A stretch of DNA of 8,317 nt, taken from DAOVRL01 sp023128595 (GTDB lineage Bacteria > Planctomycetota > Phycisphaerae > Sedimentisphaerales > Anaerobacaceae). This document shows positions 1-7,993 of this stretch, piece after piece; the stretch's first letter is position 1, and every line of letters starts with the position of its first letter. The position numbers and the translations under genes are program-made. Location: assembly GCA_030628155.1 (NCBI GenBank), contig DAOVRL010000184.1, positions 1 to 8,317 of the forward strand. Reading direction: 5' to 3'. The notes under the pieces were generated by a model. It did not search any database, had not been told where the DNA came from, and saw nothing but the letters and a program-made list of their open reading frames with translations.

Positions 1-38
1 AATACCAGGATACTCGCGACCACAAATCGTTTCTTCAT
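1..38 (-). CDS. N-terminus of a secreted protein (partial, runs off the left edge)
   Basis: Reading the minus strand from 38, the ATG opens MKKRFVVASILV and then leaves the window. Two lysines and an arginine followed by a hydrophobic run is the start of a Sec signal peptide, so the product is probably exported like the other proteins here. The start is supported by AGGGAG (46-51 on the minus strand) seven bases before the ATG, and by a sigma70-like promoter about 130 bases upstream. The gene is divergent from the LamG-propeller gene at 266, and the two share a 227-base intergenic region. Function cannot be told from 12 codons. Confidence 0.6.
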   Translation of the reverse strand, partial: MKKRFVVASILV

Positions 39-167
39 TTTGACACTCCCTAATAAGCTATATAACCCTAAATTTCCTAGTACAATCTGGAATTTACGGA
101 GGTATCGAACCCCATCGACTAAAAAACATCCTACTCAGTTAGCTTTCTTATCTATTTACTTTATGGT

Positions 168-197
168 AGTATAACCAAGAGTAGTTGCGTTAGTCAA
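168..197 (-). promoter_or_regulatory. sigma70-like promoter for the gene leaving the left edge
   Basis: On the minus strand there is TTGACT (192-197) and TATACT (168-173), separated by 18 bases. Each hexamer matches the consensus at five of six positions. Transcription would begin near 161 and leave a leader of about 120 bases before the ATG at 38. The assignment rests only on hexamer match and placement; promoter rules in planctomycetes are less well known than in Escherichia coli. Confidence 0.5.
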
Positions 198-253
198 TCA
201 CATCTGGCTGGACTAAATGTGGAAGCAAAATAATTTTGTCTGAACTATAAAAC

Positions 254-260
254 AAGGAGG
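254..260 (+). promoter_or_regulatory. ribosome binding site that fixes the start of the LamG-propeller gene
   Basis: AAGGAGG is a near-perfect Shine-Dalgarno sequence. It lies five bases before ATG 266 and only two bases before the in-frame GTG at 263, so ATG 266 is the better start. A further in-frame ATG at 278 is 17 bases away, too far. Confidence 0.8.
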
Positions 261-265
261 ACGTG

Positions 266-2713
266 ATGAGAGTAAAAATGAGCTTAAGAATCTTCAGTCT
301 GATGATGGTATTGGCAGCGGGGGGGTTTAGAGGGATAACCCTTGGGGCGGAGAAGCAAACAAACTTCTTTCCATCTTTTGCCGACAAGCATACGGTGGGT
401 TTGTGGCTTTTCGATGAGGCCGACTATCCCTACACGACACTGACCGACGCCAGCGAATATGAGCACGACCTGCGCTTGATGAAGGGCGGCAGGCTTGTCC
501 CCGGCAGATTCGGAAATGCACTCAAACTCACACCCGGTCGTGATTACGCCGTCAGTTACGCAGCATGGAAAGGCGCGGTTGGGTTCAACAAGATGAGGGA
601 AATGAGCGGCAGACCCGGAAGCGGACTCTTCGGTCCGACCATCGCACCGGAGCAGCTATTGAATACCCTCGCAGAGCGGGACTTTACGTGCGAATTCTGG
701 CTGATGCTGATGTCGAATCCCATTCAGGATGTTACCCTGATTGACTTCGGTGACAAGTTCGAGCCGGGGTTTATTTTGACTCTGAAGACCCGCGCGACCG
801 GCTTTGTTATTGAGAATGCGTATGCAGGTTTCAAAGCTGTCTGTCCCACCGTACTTGGCCAAATTTGGGGCAGGAGCTGGCATCACGTTGCTTTCACTTA
901 CTCGGCTGGCAGTAACAAAGTTCATTATTTGATTGACGGGAAAGCGCAGGAACCGGTGAGAGTTACACCGGTCGCAAAGTCCAGGGTTGTCCGTGCCGTT
1001 CGGCCTAAGTCCATTTCCGACACCACTTATGGAATTTTCGAGAAAGAGGACAGAAGGTCCGTCCCTGATTTTGAGAAACGAATCCCGCATCGATTTAATT
1101 TTGCCGTAGGACATAATCGCCACGGCGAAAAGGACTTCAACGGCAACATAGACGAGCTTCGTTTCTCGGATGTTATCAGGTATAAGAACAATTTCAGACT
1201 GCCAGACAGCTTCAGCAGAAACTACTGCAAGAACGCTCCTAAACCGGCTGTACCAAACGGCCCGCCGCTGTTGTTTGGCCCTGATAAAAAGTATCTGCCT
1301 AATGAACCCGTCAGATTGGGTTCACGCAAGCACGTCTTTATAGACGAGGTTATGGTCGAGAGAAAACAAAATATCAAACTAACCCTTAATCCGCCGACAA
1401 ATGCCGTTGTACTGAATGAAAGGGCAGCGTGGGACGCGTCATTTTTCGAGAACGATGGTAAGATATACACTGTTGTCTCCGAAGGCTATGAGGGCGATGA
1501 GGGGCCGATTACGCTGCTGGTTTCCGAAGATGGCGTGCACTTCGAGCGGCCCAAGCTCGGACTAATCGAATACAATGGCTCCAGGAGCAACAACCTGATA
1601 ATGCTCGGCCTGCCCAGTTGGGGAAAATATTTCAAGGATACCAACCCTAATGTCCTGCCGGAAGAAAGATTCAAGGCAACACTCTGGGTTGCTCAGCGAG
1701 GCATTTATCTATATTTCTCACCTGATGCTATCCACTGGCGGCGAAATGAAACGTGTATGCTGCCTTTGGTCAGTGGCGGCGGATGTGAGACCTTCTGGGA
1801 CGACCAGCAGGGCTGCTACTTCAACTATATAAAGCGCGACGGCAGCTACAATACCGGTGACTATCCCAATTACGGAAGAAGCACAACAATGTTCCAAACA
1901 CGTGAAGTCAACAAGGCCTGGCCGTTCAACCGCATCCCGAATCCTTATTTTGAGGGCTGGCCGTTCCCCGCGGTAACAGGCGAGGGCCTCACTGTGATGG
2001 GTCCTGACCTGATGGGTCCCGACCGTGGCCAGATTTTCAGGACTCGCCCCCAGAAATACGAATGGGCGCCTGATACGTATGTGGCGTTTCTGATACGAGG
2101 TGGCTGTGATATGGCCGTCAGCCGCGACGCCGTTAACTGGAAGCTCTGCTCCGAATTGGGGCTCGGGCATTATTTGCCATCCGGTACAACTGTTGACGGC
2201 AGACAAATCAAAAACGCTGAGGTAACAAACGGCATGATACGCCGGGGTGATGACATTTGGCAATATGCCAATTGCGGCATAGCCGGAATGCGAAAGAATA
2301 CTACAATCCGAGTGACCCAACGGCTTGACGGTTTTCTGTCACTGGATGCCGGCCAAGAGACCGGCATTATTATCACACGCCCACTGATTTTTGAAGGCGA
2401 TAAGCTAACTTTGAATGTTGACGCCAAAGGCGGCCAGGTGAACCCCGCCCCAGCCGGGGCCGGGGTCAAGGTCGCAATCGTGGCCCTGCACGGCAAGGAG
2501 TATACCGGCTACAACGTTGCGTTGACAAATCCACTCAAGAAACCGGTGCGCGGCTTTGGAATCGATGATTGTGACCCCATCAAGACCGACTCGGTACGAC
2601 AAGTTGTCACCTGGAAGGACAGCCCCGATGTCGGCAACCTCGCCGGCCAGGTGGTACGTTTGCGGTTTGAAATGAAAAACGCTAAACTGTATAGTTTTCA
2701 ATTCACAGAATAG
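266..2713 (+). CDS. secreted LamG domain plus five-bladed beta-propeller glycoside-hydrolase-like protein
   Basis: The product is 815 residues from ATG 266. A Sec signal peptide covers about residues 1-28 (hydrophobic run ending LGA). A LamG/concanavalin-like module follows at about 42-307, with the typical opening VGLWLFDE, then FTCEFWLML, WHHVAFTY and the closing NGNIDELRFSD. Residues about 350-680 look like the GH32/GH43-type propeller common in planctomycetes: KHVFIDE, a VSEDGVHFERPKLGL blade, YFSPDAIHW, and AVSRDAVNW. Residues about 685-815 form a beta-sandwich tail with QRLDGFLSLDAG, a GIDDCDPI motif and a final LYSFQF. The canonical GH32 triad motifs (NDPNG, RDP, ECP) are absent, so substrate and catalytic residues are unknown. 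D390 (WDAS) and E508/D512 (CETFWDD) are candidate acids by position only. LamG probably binds glycan. The gene stands alone, divergent from the gene at 38 and convergent with the GH32 operon. The domain call is secure; enzymatic activity is inference. Confidence 0.85.
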   Translation: MRVKMSLRIFSLMMVLAAGGFRGITLGAEKQTNFFPSFADKHTVGLWLFDEADYPYTTLTDASEYEHDLRLMKGGRLVPGRFGNALKLTPGRDYAVSYAAWKGAVGFNKMREMSGRPGSGLFGPTIAPEQLLNTLAERDFTCEFWLMLMSNPIQDVTLIDFGDKFEPGFILTLKTRATGFVIENAYAGFKAVCPTVLGQIWGRSWHHVAFTYSAGSNKVHYLIDGKAQEPVRVTPVAKSRVVRAVRPKSISDTTYGIFEKEDRRSVPDFEKRIPHRFNFAVGHNRHGEKDFNGNIDELRFSDVIRYKNNFRLPDSFSRNYCKNAPKPAVPNGPPLLFGPDKKYLPNEPVRLGSRKHVFIDEVMVERKQNIKLTLNPPTNAVVLNERAAWDASFFENDGKIYTVVSEGYEGDEGPITLLVSEDGVHFERPKLGLIEYNGSRSNNLIMLGLPSWGKYFKDTNPNVLPEERFKATLWVAQRGIYLYFSPDAIHWRRNETCMLPLVSGGGCETFWDDQQGCYFNYIKRDGSYNTGDYPNYGRSTTMFQTREVNKAWPFNRIPNPYFEGWPFPAVTGEGLTVMGPDLMGPDRGQIFRTRPQKYEWAPDTYVAFLIRGGCDMAVSRDAVNWKLCSELGLGHYLPSGTTVDGRQIKNAEVTNGMIRRGDDIWQYANCGIAGMRKNTTIRVTQRLDGFLSLDAGQETGIIITRPLIFEGDKLTLNVDAKGGQVNPAPAGAGVKVAIVALHGKEYTGYNVALTNPLKKPVRGFGIDDCDPIKTDSVRQVVTWKDSPDVGNLAGQVVRLRFEMKNAKLYSFQFTE

Positions 2714-2745
2714 TCTATTTGTTGCTGGTGAGGCATAAGATGCCG

Positions 2746-2774
2746 CGTGTTTCTTACTGTTTTTTGAAGACACG
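2746..2774 (+). terminator. possible terminator hairpin after the LamG-propeller gene
   Basis: CGTGTTTC (2746-2753) can pair with GAAGACACG (2766-2774), giving eight base pairs with one bulged G and a 12-base loop, followed by TTATTT. It begins 33 bases after the stop codon, in the gap between convergent genes. The bulge and the interrupted T-tract make it weak. On the minus strand no U-tract follows, so it would serve only the plus-strand gene. Confidence 0.35.
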
Positions 2775-3014
2775 TTATTTCCGCCGGCTTGCCTGCGCGT
2801 TTGCTGTGTTTGCCGGCGTTATTCCCTTGGCGTGCAAGTCCACTGCGACAAGCAAATCGCAGCCGGTCCACCCATCCTTGAACGTCGTTGATTCCATCGA
2901 ACATCCAAGGTCGACCTTGAAAACCTCATAACCGGAATCGTTCCCGGCCCTGCACGGACCCGCCATATTCACGACTAAGGCCAAAATACCAAGAAAAGCA
3001 AATCTCGAACACAT
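2775..3014 (-). pseudogene. 79-codon secreted stub: head of a protein related to the C-terminal domain encoded at 5467-6255
   Basis: The reading frame starts at ATG 3014 and ends at TAA 2775. A signal peptide covers about residues 1-23 (MCSRFAFLGILALVV through CRA), then the mature part begins GNDSGYEVFKVDLGC and continues TTFKDGWTG. The KVDL...T..GW pattern resembles the start of the C-terminal domain of the neighbouring 832-residue protein (LKVDLAVPQW, then TAKQGWVIW), a domain of about 260 residues. Here the frame stops about 46 residues after that motif, and no other frame continues the domain, so it looks like a 3'-truncated paralogue. It is third in the minus-strand series, 146 bases after the GH32 stop, with an excellent ribosome binding site, so a short peptide may still be made. 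It could instead be a genuine small secreted protein. Confidence 0.5.
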
Positions 3015-3020
3015 TATCAA

Positions 3021-3026
3021 CCTCCT
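3021..3026 (-). promoter_or_regulatory. ribosome binding site of the 79-codon stub
   Basis: AGGAGG on the minus strand is followed by a six-base spacer (TTGATA) and ATG 3014. This favours ATG 3014 over the in-frame TTG at 3020, which would have no spacer. A perfect site in front of a truncated frame suggests recent truncation or a retained small product. Confidence 0.7.
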
Positions 3027-3160
3027 TTATAAATTGTGACTTTTCGTTTGCAGGTATTCAGCAACACAACTCAACCTTATGCCGCACAGGACAGGCATAC
3101 CAGACGCAGGACAAAAGCGCAAACGTTCCGGTATCCCTCGGCATAGGGTCCGACCTGCAT

Positions 3161-5440
3161 TTAATCATTCTTCCAGATCGATTTCAACCGACAGAACTCG
3201 ATGTTCTTCACAGTAACCTGTCCGCCTTTGGCGTAGCATTCAAGAGCAGCCCTGCTGTTGTCGGGATAGGCGCTGTCCATCAAATATGCCCTGCCGTCGT
3301 TGGCAAAGAGGTCCACAGAACAGCGATCAAGCAATGCACGCAGCCTGAGTTTGCCCTTTTCCGGTTTGACTTTTGCCTTGTACTTGCCGAGGCTGAGCAT
3401 TTGTGTCTTCACATCGTAAGATATCTCGATGCCGCGAATGCGCGCGCCGATGGTATTCGCATTCTCAAAATCAAATGTCACCAGCACTTCGTAGAGTTCC
3501 CAGCCGATATCGGTCACTTCAAGAGGTCCGGTTGACAGGTCCTTCATCGGATAACTGCGGCGTTCCGCCCGGATCGACGCTATCTCGCGGGCAGGATTGC
3601 AAAACACGCGGACTCCTTCGTCGGTTGTTCTCAATGTCAGCTCCACAGGCAGTGACAGCAACTGCGAGAATGGCATGCCAAGTTTTATCATCCGGTTGCG
3701 AGGAAATATATGAAACCAGTTCATCTGCACGCGGCGCCTGCCGTCATCGGGAGCATGGTTGAAGGTCTGTGTTGCCGACAGGGGGCCAAACGCGCCCCTC
3801 GCCTGTGTTTCAGTCGTAAACTTTCTGCCGTCAAAACTGCCGATATGATAAGAGCCGTTGCCGTTGACCAGAACCCACCTGCTGTTCTTCCAGTCACCAT
3901 CGACTTCAAGCTCGAAAATATCCGGACACTCGTGGAAACCGCTTATATGGCTTTGCTTCTTCCAGTCCTTTAGATTTTTCGAAGAATAAAAACTGTAGCC
4001 GTCTCTTATGAAAAAGGCCATGATCCATTTGCCGCTTGCCTGGTGCCAAAACACCTTTGGGTCGCGGTTCTTTGCCGTGATACCCGCCACCGCGGGTTTT
4101 TCCACGTGAGTCCACGTCCGCCCCCGGTCGGTACTATACGCAATACACTGGTCGCTGCGCTCAACATCATAGTCCCACTTGACAAACGTCATCGGTTTCC
4201 TGCGGGTGTAGAAGGCGACCAACGTTTTTTCATCGCCTTTCTGGAATCCGGCCGAGTTGTTAAAATCCACCACCGCCGAACCCGAATAGTTCTGCCCCCG
4301 TATCGCATCAACCCCCAGCGCGATCGGCAGGTGCTTCCAGTGAAACAAATCCGTACTGACAGCATGACCCCAATGCATATTCCGTCCGATAGCACCGCTT
4401 CGGCTCGGATCGTACTGATAAAACACGTGGTATTCGCCGTCGTAGTAGACCGCTCCGTTTATATCGTTGTTCCACCCCTGTATCGGCGTGCAATGAAACT
4501 GTGGACGATACTTCTCATTATAGAGATTGTCCAATCCCCATATCCGGTCATCAAGAAATACCTCAGACAAAGGTTCATCTGACGAACTCCACCCGTCGAT
4601 TGTCAGCGTAGCCTCTTTACCCTGCCACAGACTCAAATCAATAAACTGCCAGAACTCGGCTGGCTGCCCGTCCGCCACCGCTATGCATATTTCCTGGACC
4701 ACCCGCCCGTCGACGATCAGTTTAACCGCATCTTCGGGAAAAGCTCCCACCGCGCCAATATTCAGATATCTTTTGTTGCAGTCGAACTTGCGAGCAAGCG
4801 AGACTCTTCGAACAATCCTGTCGGATTCGCGCACTACCCAGTCGCTGCTTGGTTTGTCCTGACTTCTGATGCTGTCCACAGCAATCCAGCCGCCAAACAG
4901 TATCGCCTGATCGACGATCTCGATCTGCGCTTCCTTACCCTTTATTTCCCTCACGTCAAAGCAGCAGCGTTCACATTTCTCACCCTTCGGCGTAGCCTGG
5001 CGAATGGCCCGCCCGTCGACAAGCAGATTCACCGCCAGCGCCCCCGCACGCGGCTTTTCTCCGCTCGCGACCAAAAAAGAAATGTAGTCGTGTTGGATTA
5101 CAAATGATTTAGATATAAGCTGGCCCGTTGTCTTGTCCAGCTTCTCCGGGTGATACGAATTGGCAAAACCTTTTCCCTCAAAGCCCGCAAGCTCCGGCTG
5201 ACGATAGAAGTTCGGCTTATTCTTCCAGTTATCTCTCAGCCCCTTTTCCACAGAGCCGGTCGTATCCGATTTCGGCACAACCACCCCGCTCGTCGGCCCC
5301 TGTTCAAAGGCCTTCCCCTCGACCGTCCAGTTCTTTAACATCCCGGCCTCAAAATCACTGTTCTCAAACAGCGCCTCCGCAGCAACCACGCTGGTCACCA
5401 TCACCGACAATATCGCCGCTGTGATCAGCTTCTCACCCAT
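3161..5440 (-). CDS. secreted GH32 fructan beta-fructosidase (levanase/inulinase type) with N-terminal binding module
   Basis: The 759-residue product belongs to GH32, which hydrolyses beta-fructofuranosyl links in levan, inulin or sucrose by a retaining mechanism. A signal peptide covers about 1-21 (ILSVMVTSVVA). A galactose-binding-like beta-sandwich lies at about 24-195 (FENSDFEAGMLKNW, then YISFLVASGEK, VNLLVDGR, GGWIAVDSI). A second small domain at about 203-295 resembles the DUF4980-type region that precedes the catalytic domain in many bacterial levanases (KRYLNIGAVG, FWQFIDLS). The propeller at about 312-595 has the nucleophile D326 in WNNDING, the stabiliser D460 in NRDPK and the acid/base E504 in HECPD, plus YSGSAVVD. 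The beta-sandwich tail at about 600-757 includes LDRCSVDLFANDG. The nucleophile motif has Ile where Pro is usual. The ATG lies 23 bases after the upstream stop and has no clear Shine-Dalgarno, suggesting translational coupling. Exact substrate (levan, inulin, endo or exo) is not decidable from sequence. Confidence 0.93.
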   Translation of the reverse strand: MGEKLITAAILSVMVTSVVAAEALFENSDFEAGMLKNWTVEGKAFEQGPTSGVVVPKSDTTGSVEKGLRDNWKNKPNFYRQPELAGFEGKGFANSYHPEKLDKTTGQLISKSFVIQHDYISFLVASGEKPRAGALAVNLLVDGRAIRQATPKGEKCERCCFDVREIKGKEAQIEIVDQAILFGGWIAVDSIRSQDKPSSDWVVRESDRIVRRVSLARKFDCNKRYLNIGAVGAFPEDAVKLIVDGRVVQEICIAVADGQPAEFWQFIDLSLWQGKEATLTIDGWSSSDEPLSEVFLDDRIWGLDNLYNEKYRPQFHCTPIQGWNNDINGAVYYDGEYHVFYQYDPSRSGAIGRNMHWGHAVSTDLFHWKHLPIALGVDAIRGQNYSGSAVVDFNNSAGFQKGDEKTLVAFYTRRKPMTFVKWDYDVERSDQCIAYSTDRGRTWTHVEKPAVAGITAKNRDPKVFWHQASGKWIMAFFIRDGYSFYSSKNLKDWKKQSHISGFHECPDIFELEVDGDWKNSRWVLVNGNGSYHIGSFDGRKFTTETQARGAFGPLSATQTFNHAPDDGRRRVQMNWFHIFPRNRMIKLGMPFSQLLSLPVELTLRTTDEGVRVFCNPAREIASIRAERRSYPMKDLSTGPLEVTDIGWELYEVLVTFDFENANTIGARIRGIEISYDVKTQMLSLGKYKAKVKPEKGKLRLRALLDRCSVDLFANDGRAYLMDSAYPDNSRAALECYAKGGQVTVKNIEFCRLKSIWKND

Positions 5441-5463
5441 CGCGCTATTGCTCTGGCTTCATC

Positions 5464-7962
5464 TTATTCTGCCTTCTTGTCCCAGGAGACAAGTCTCAGC
5501 TCGAACGCGTTGAGGATGCCACGGCTGCCTTCTCGGCCTTTCCTGGCGCGGTCGGGATAAGTGTTGTCCGCTGCCTCGTAGATGATAAGCACATCCGAGC
5601 CGTCGGTAGCAAAACGAATGAAGCTCCGGGTAACCTTGTCATCAGACAAAACGCTCGAAACCTTTATGTCCTTGGCATTTTTCAACGCCACAACGCCCTT
5701 GCCCGTACCTTTAGGAAGTGCCCAGCTACCGTACCCCGGCAAAGGCTTGGCCGGAACGGGATTGGCCGTTACGCTCGGCATTGGCGGCATCCCGCTTTCG
5801 CAAAGGTGGCAATTACGCGTCTGCTGCGTGCAAGGCTCCCAATGGTTGTGGTATGACGTCATCTCGTATTCACCCGCAGGCAGGCCCCTAATCAAGAGAA
5901 AAGCGTCACCATTCTTTTGACCGGCCCAGTCACATGAATAGAAGTACGTATTGGCGATAGGGTCTCCTTCGGGCTCGCCGTAAGGCGGCAGGTCCCCGGC
6001 AAGTCCGCCGCGGCACAGACCTTTGGCCATGACCGCTCCATTACCACCTTTGCCGTTGTCCAGGAAAAACTGAACGCCTGAGCCAAGTATGCCATCCTTG
6101 TCGGCGCCGTTGCCGGGGGGCAACCATGCACCGTCATGCATGTACATATCCGCCCAGCGCCCTGACGCCCAGATAACCCAGCCTTGCTTAGCTGTGCCCG
6201 GGCGAGGCTTGCTCCGGTTATACCACTGAGGCACTGCCAAATCAACTTTCAGGTCGAGAATACCCTCGGTGCTGAACTGCCAGATATCACCCTTGACGAC
6301 CTTACCAGAGCCTATCTGGTCAACACGCCAATAATAGGTCGTGGCCTTTTTGAGTGAGTTGACGGTGTAAGTGGTTTCCTTTTGGGCCTTACTTACCGGT
6401 TTGGCTCCATTTTTCACGTCATCGAGCTTGTCACTGACATACACGGTGTGGGTCATTGCGGTCCTCGCAGGGGCCCAACTGAGGGTCAACTTGGTCGGCA
6501 TCCATTGGGCGTTGTTGACCGGCTGCGGGTTGGTTGCCTTGCCGGAATCAACCGTGAAACTCCAGACGTCGCCTTTCCAGGGGCTCTGTTTCCATGCACC
6601 ATTAACAGCGTCAACTCGCCAATAGTAGGTCTTGCCTAATTCGAGTCTTTCGGGCGTAAAACTGTTACCGGAAGTGGTGCCTTTTGCGGCCAGTTTTGCT
6701 GGGTCGGTTCCAAAGTACACCTTGTGTGAAGTCGCAAGTAATCCCGGCTTCCAGGTAAGAGATGTATCAGAGGCCACCTTTTGAGCCTTTGCAGCAGGGC
6801 TGGGCTCGGAGGCTTTTCCGTCAGTGGTAATGAACTGCCAGGTAAGTCCTTTGTGCAAGGTCTCTGCATCGTCTATAGTATCCACACGCCAATAATAGGT
6901 TTGGTTAAACCCAAGGTCAGGCTCGAACGTATTTTGAGTCAGCCCTTCGCTAACGGCCTTTGCAGCGGGGCCGACGGCATCGAGACTCGTGCCCAGATAA
7001 AGATTGTATGTTTTGCCGCTTCGTCCAGCCCTCCATCTGAGCTTCTCATCCGGCTTGACATTCTCGCCGCGGTTGCGAGGTGAGGGCCTGCGGGCTTTCT
7101 TGCGGGTCGATGCCATCACAATAGTCCTGTCGGCTCTGGACAGGTACCTGTACCTGACCGTATCTTTGCCGCCGAAAGCTGTGATATAGCCGCTCTCGAT
7201 ATCCTTCTTTATATCCGCAGTGACATCACCTGTTATGATGAATACGCCTTCTTCTATATCCATCGAATAGGGCACCTCAGCGTGACTGAACTTGGCGCAG
7301 TGAATACTGCCTGCATTCAGCGCAACTTTTGTTTTACCGGCACGGCCGGAATTCGACGGACACCTCAACTCGCCGCCTATACGAATCATCCCGCCGTCCA
7401 TCTTTATGACAAGAGGCATGTCCCCGCGCGAACCGCCGAGATTCAATGTTTGTTCCACTTCGATAAGCCCGTTGCCGCTCAAATTGATTTCGCCACCGCC
7501 GCCGTCGCCGATTAGAATACCTTTGCACTTAACGATGCTGTCGGTGATATTTGCGATACCGTAGGTGTTGCCGCTGTCGGACAATCGGAACATTCCTTTA
7601 ATGTCGAGGTTGGCTCGGTTTACGTTTATGGTCGCGATTCCCCGGCCTCTATTTGCCCATCGCCACCAGCCGTTAATGGTGACATTGCAGCCGATAACGT
7701 CCACCACCTGGGCCTCCGAACTCTTCCAGACCGGCCCGCGAATCTCACCGCACTGTACGTCGCAATCGATGACGGGGCCGCGTGTTGGTGGGGGATTTAG
7801 GACAATTATATCACTGGGCCCCGGTATCTTTCCGCCGTCCCAGTTGCCGGCCGTGCACCAGGAATTGTCTGCGCCGCCGCCTTTCCACTCAATTTCTGCG
7901 GCACCAATAATCGGTACCATAATCAAAAAACAAATTGAGAGTAACATTGGTTTTCTGTACAT
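5464..7962 (-). CDS. large secreted beta-helix / FN3-like repeat / lectin-like modular protein
   Basis: The product is 832 residues from ATG 7962, chosen for AAGGAG seven bases upstream and because it begins directly with a signal peptide (MYRKPMLLSICFLIM to IIGAA, about 1-22). A longer frame to 8040 exists but runs into unrelated debris. Residues about 24-285 look like a right-handed beta-helix of planctomycete surface proteins: WKGGGADNSW, AGNWDGG, then repeated short Gly-rich strands and a closing GYITAFGGKDTV. Three fibronectin-III-like repeats follow (about 293-567). The C-terminal domain (about 570-830) has KVDL, GRWADMYMHDG, LPAGEYEMTSYHNHW and GILNAFEL; it is probably a beta-sandwich and may bind carbohydrate. 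It carries H705/H707 and C711, C718, C721. No catalytic motif, PEP-CTERM or other anchor is visible. It is first in the operon, 23 bases before GH32, which suggests a role in fructan capture or surface attachment. No function is established. Confidence 0.85.
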   Translation of the reverse strand: MYRKPMLLSICFLIMVPIIGAAEIEWKGGGADNSWCTAGNWDGGKIPGPSDIIVLNPPPTRGPVIDCDVQCGEIRGPVWKSSEAQVVDVIGCNVTINGWWRWANRGRGIATINVNRANLDIKGMFRLSDSGNTYGIANITDSIVKCKGILIGDGGGGEINLSGNGLIEVEQTLNLGGSRGDMPLVIKMDGGMIRIGGELRCPSNSGRAGKTKVALNAGSIHCAKFSHAEVPYSMDIEEGVFIITGDVTADIKKDIESGYITAFGGKDTVRYRYLSRADRTIVMASTRKKARRPSPRNRGENVKPDEKLRWRAGRSGKTYNLYLGTSLDAVGPAAKAVSEGLTQNTFEPDLGFNQTYYWRVDTIDDAETLHKGLTWQFITTDGKASEPSPAAKAQKVASDTSLTWKPGLLATSHKVYFGTDPAKLAAKGTTSGNSFTPERLELGKTYYWRVDAVNGAWKQSPWKGDVWSFTVDSGKATNPQPVNNAQWMPTKLTLSWAPARTAMTHTVYVSDKLDDVKNGAKPVSKAQKETTYTVNSLKKATTYYWRVDQIGSGKVVKGDIWQFSTEGILDLKVDLAVPQWYNRSKPRPGTAKQGWVIWASGRWADMYMHDGAWLPPGNGADKDGILGSGVQFFLDNGKGGNGAVMAKGLCRGGLAGDLPPYGEPEGDPIANTYFYSCDWAGQKNGDAFLLIRGLPAGEYEMTSYHNHWEPCTQQTRNCHLCESGMPPMPSVTANPVPAKPLPGYGSWALPKGTGKGVVALKNAKDIKVSSVLSDDKVTRSFIRFATDGSDVLIIYEAADNTYPDRARKGREGSRGILNAFELRLVSWDKKAE
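6262..7086 (-). repeat. three tandem fibronectin-III-like repeats within the modular protein
   Basis: Repeat 1 lies at about 6823-7086, repeat 2 at 6541-6810 and repeat 3 at 6262-6534, each about 90 residues. Each has a tryptophan strand (LRWRAG, LTWKPG, LSWAPA), a VYFGTD-like strand (NLYLGTS, KVYFGTD, TVYVSDK), the invariant YYWRVD, and a closing KG..W.F strand (KGLTWQF, KGDVWSF, KGDIWQF). The DNA around YYWRVD is still shared: ACACGCCAATAATAGGT on the plus strand is identical at 6323-6339 and 6884-6900, with a two-mismatch copy at 6614-6630. The repeats probably act as a spacer or protein-interaction stalk between the beta-helix and the C-terminal domain. Confidence 0.85.
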
Positions 7963-7969
7963 TGTCCAT

Positions 7970-7975
7970 CTCCTT
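7970..7975 (-). promoter_or_regulatory. ribosome binding site that fixes the start of the modular protein
   Basis: AAGGAG on the minus strand stands seven bases before ATG 7962, the codon that begins the signal peptide. An ATG at 7969 directly abuts the site and is out of frame, so it is not used for this protein. Confidence 0.75.
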
Positions 7976-7993
7976 ATCAAAGTCATAGGGTTT

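Noticed and set aside
98..119. T-arm-like sequence on the minus strand (GGGGTTCGATACC) with a nearby GCTAACTGAG, suggesting a tRNA or tmRNA end
   Set aside because: The stem has a mismatch and a wobble, no acceptor stem pairs across, and no anticodon arm can be built. It lies in the leader between the promoter at 168-197 and the start at 38.
1718..2320. 200-codon minus-strand frame inside the LamG-propeller gene
   Set aside because: It is antisense to a well-supported coding region, has no recognisable motif, and its sequence reads as a shadow of the plus-strand gene.
2740..2931. Plus-strand frame opening MPRVSYCFLK with a hydrophobic stretch and a lipobox-like IPLAC
   Set aside because: It is antisense to the 79-codon stub, which has a far better ribosome binding site, the right operon position and family-like motifs. 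The lipobox has Pro at an unfavourable position.
3078..3099. Inverted repeat TATGCC / GGCATA with a 10-base loop between GH32 and the stub
   Set aside because: Six base pairs with no T-tract on either strand; too short to call a terminator or operator.
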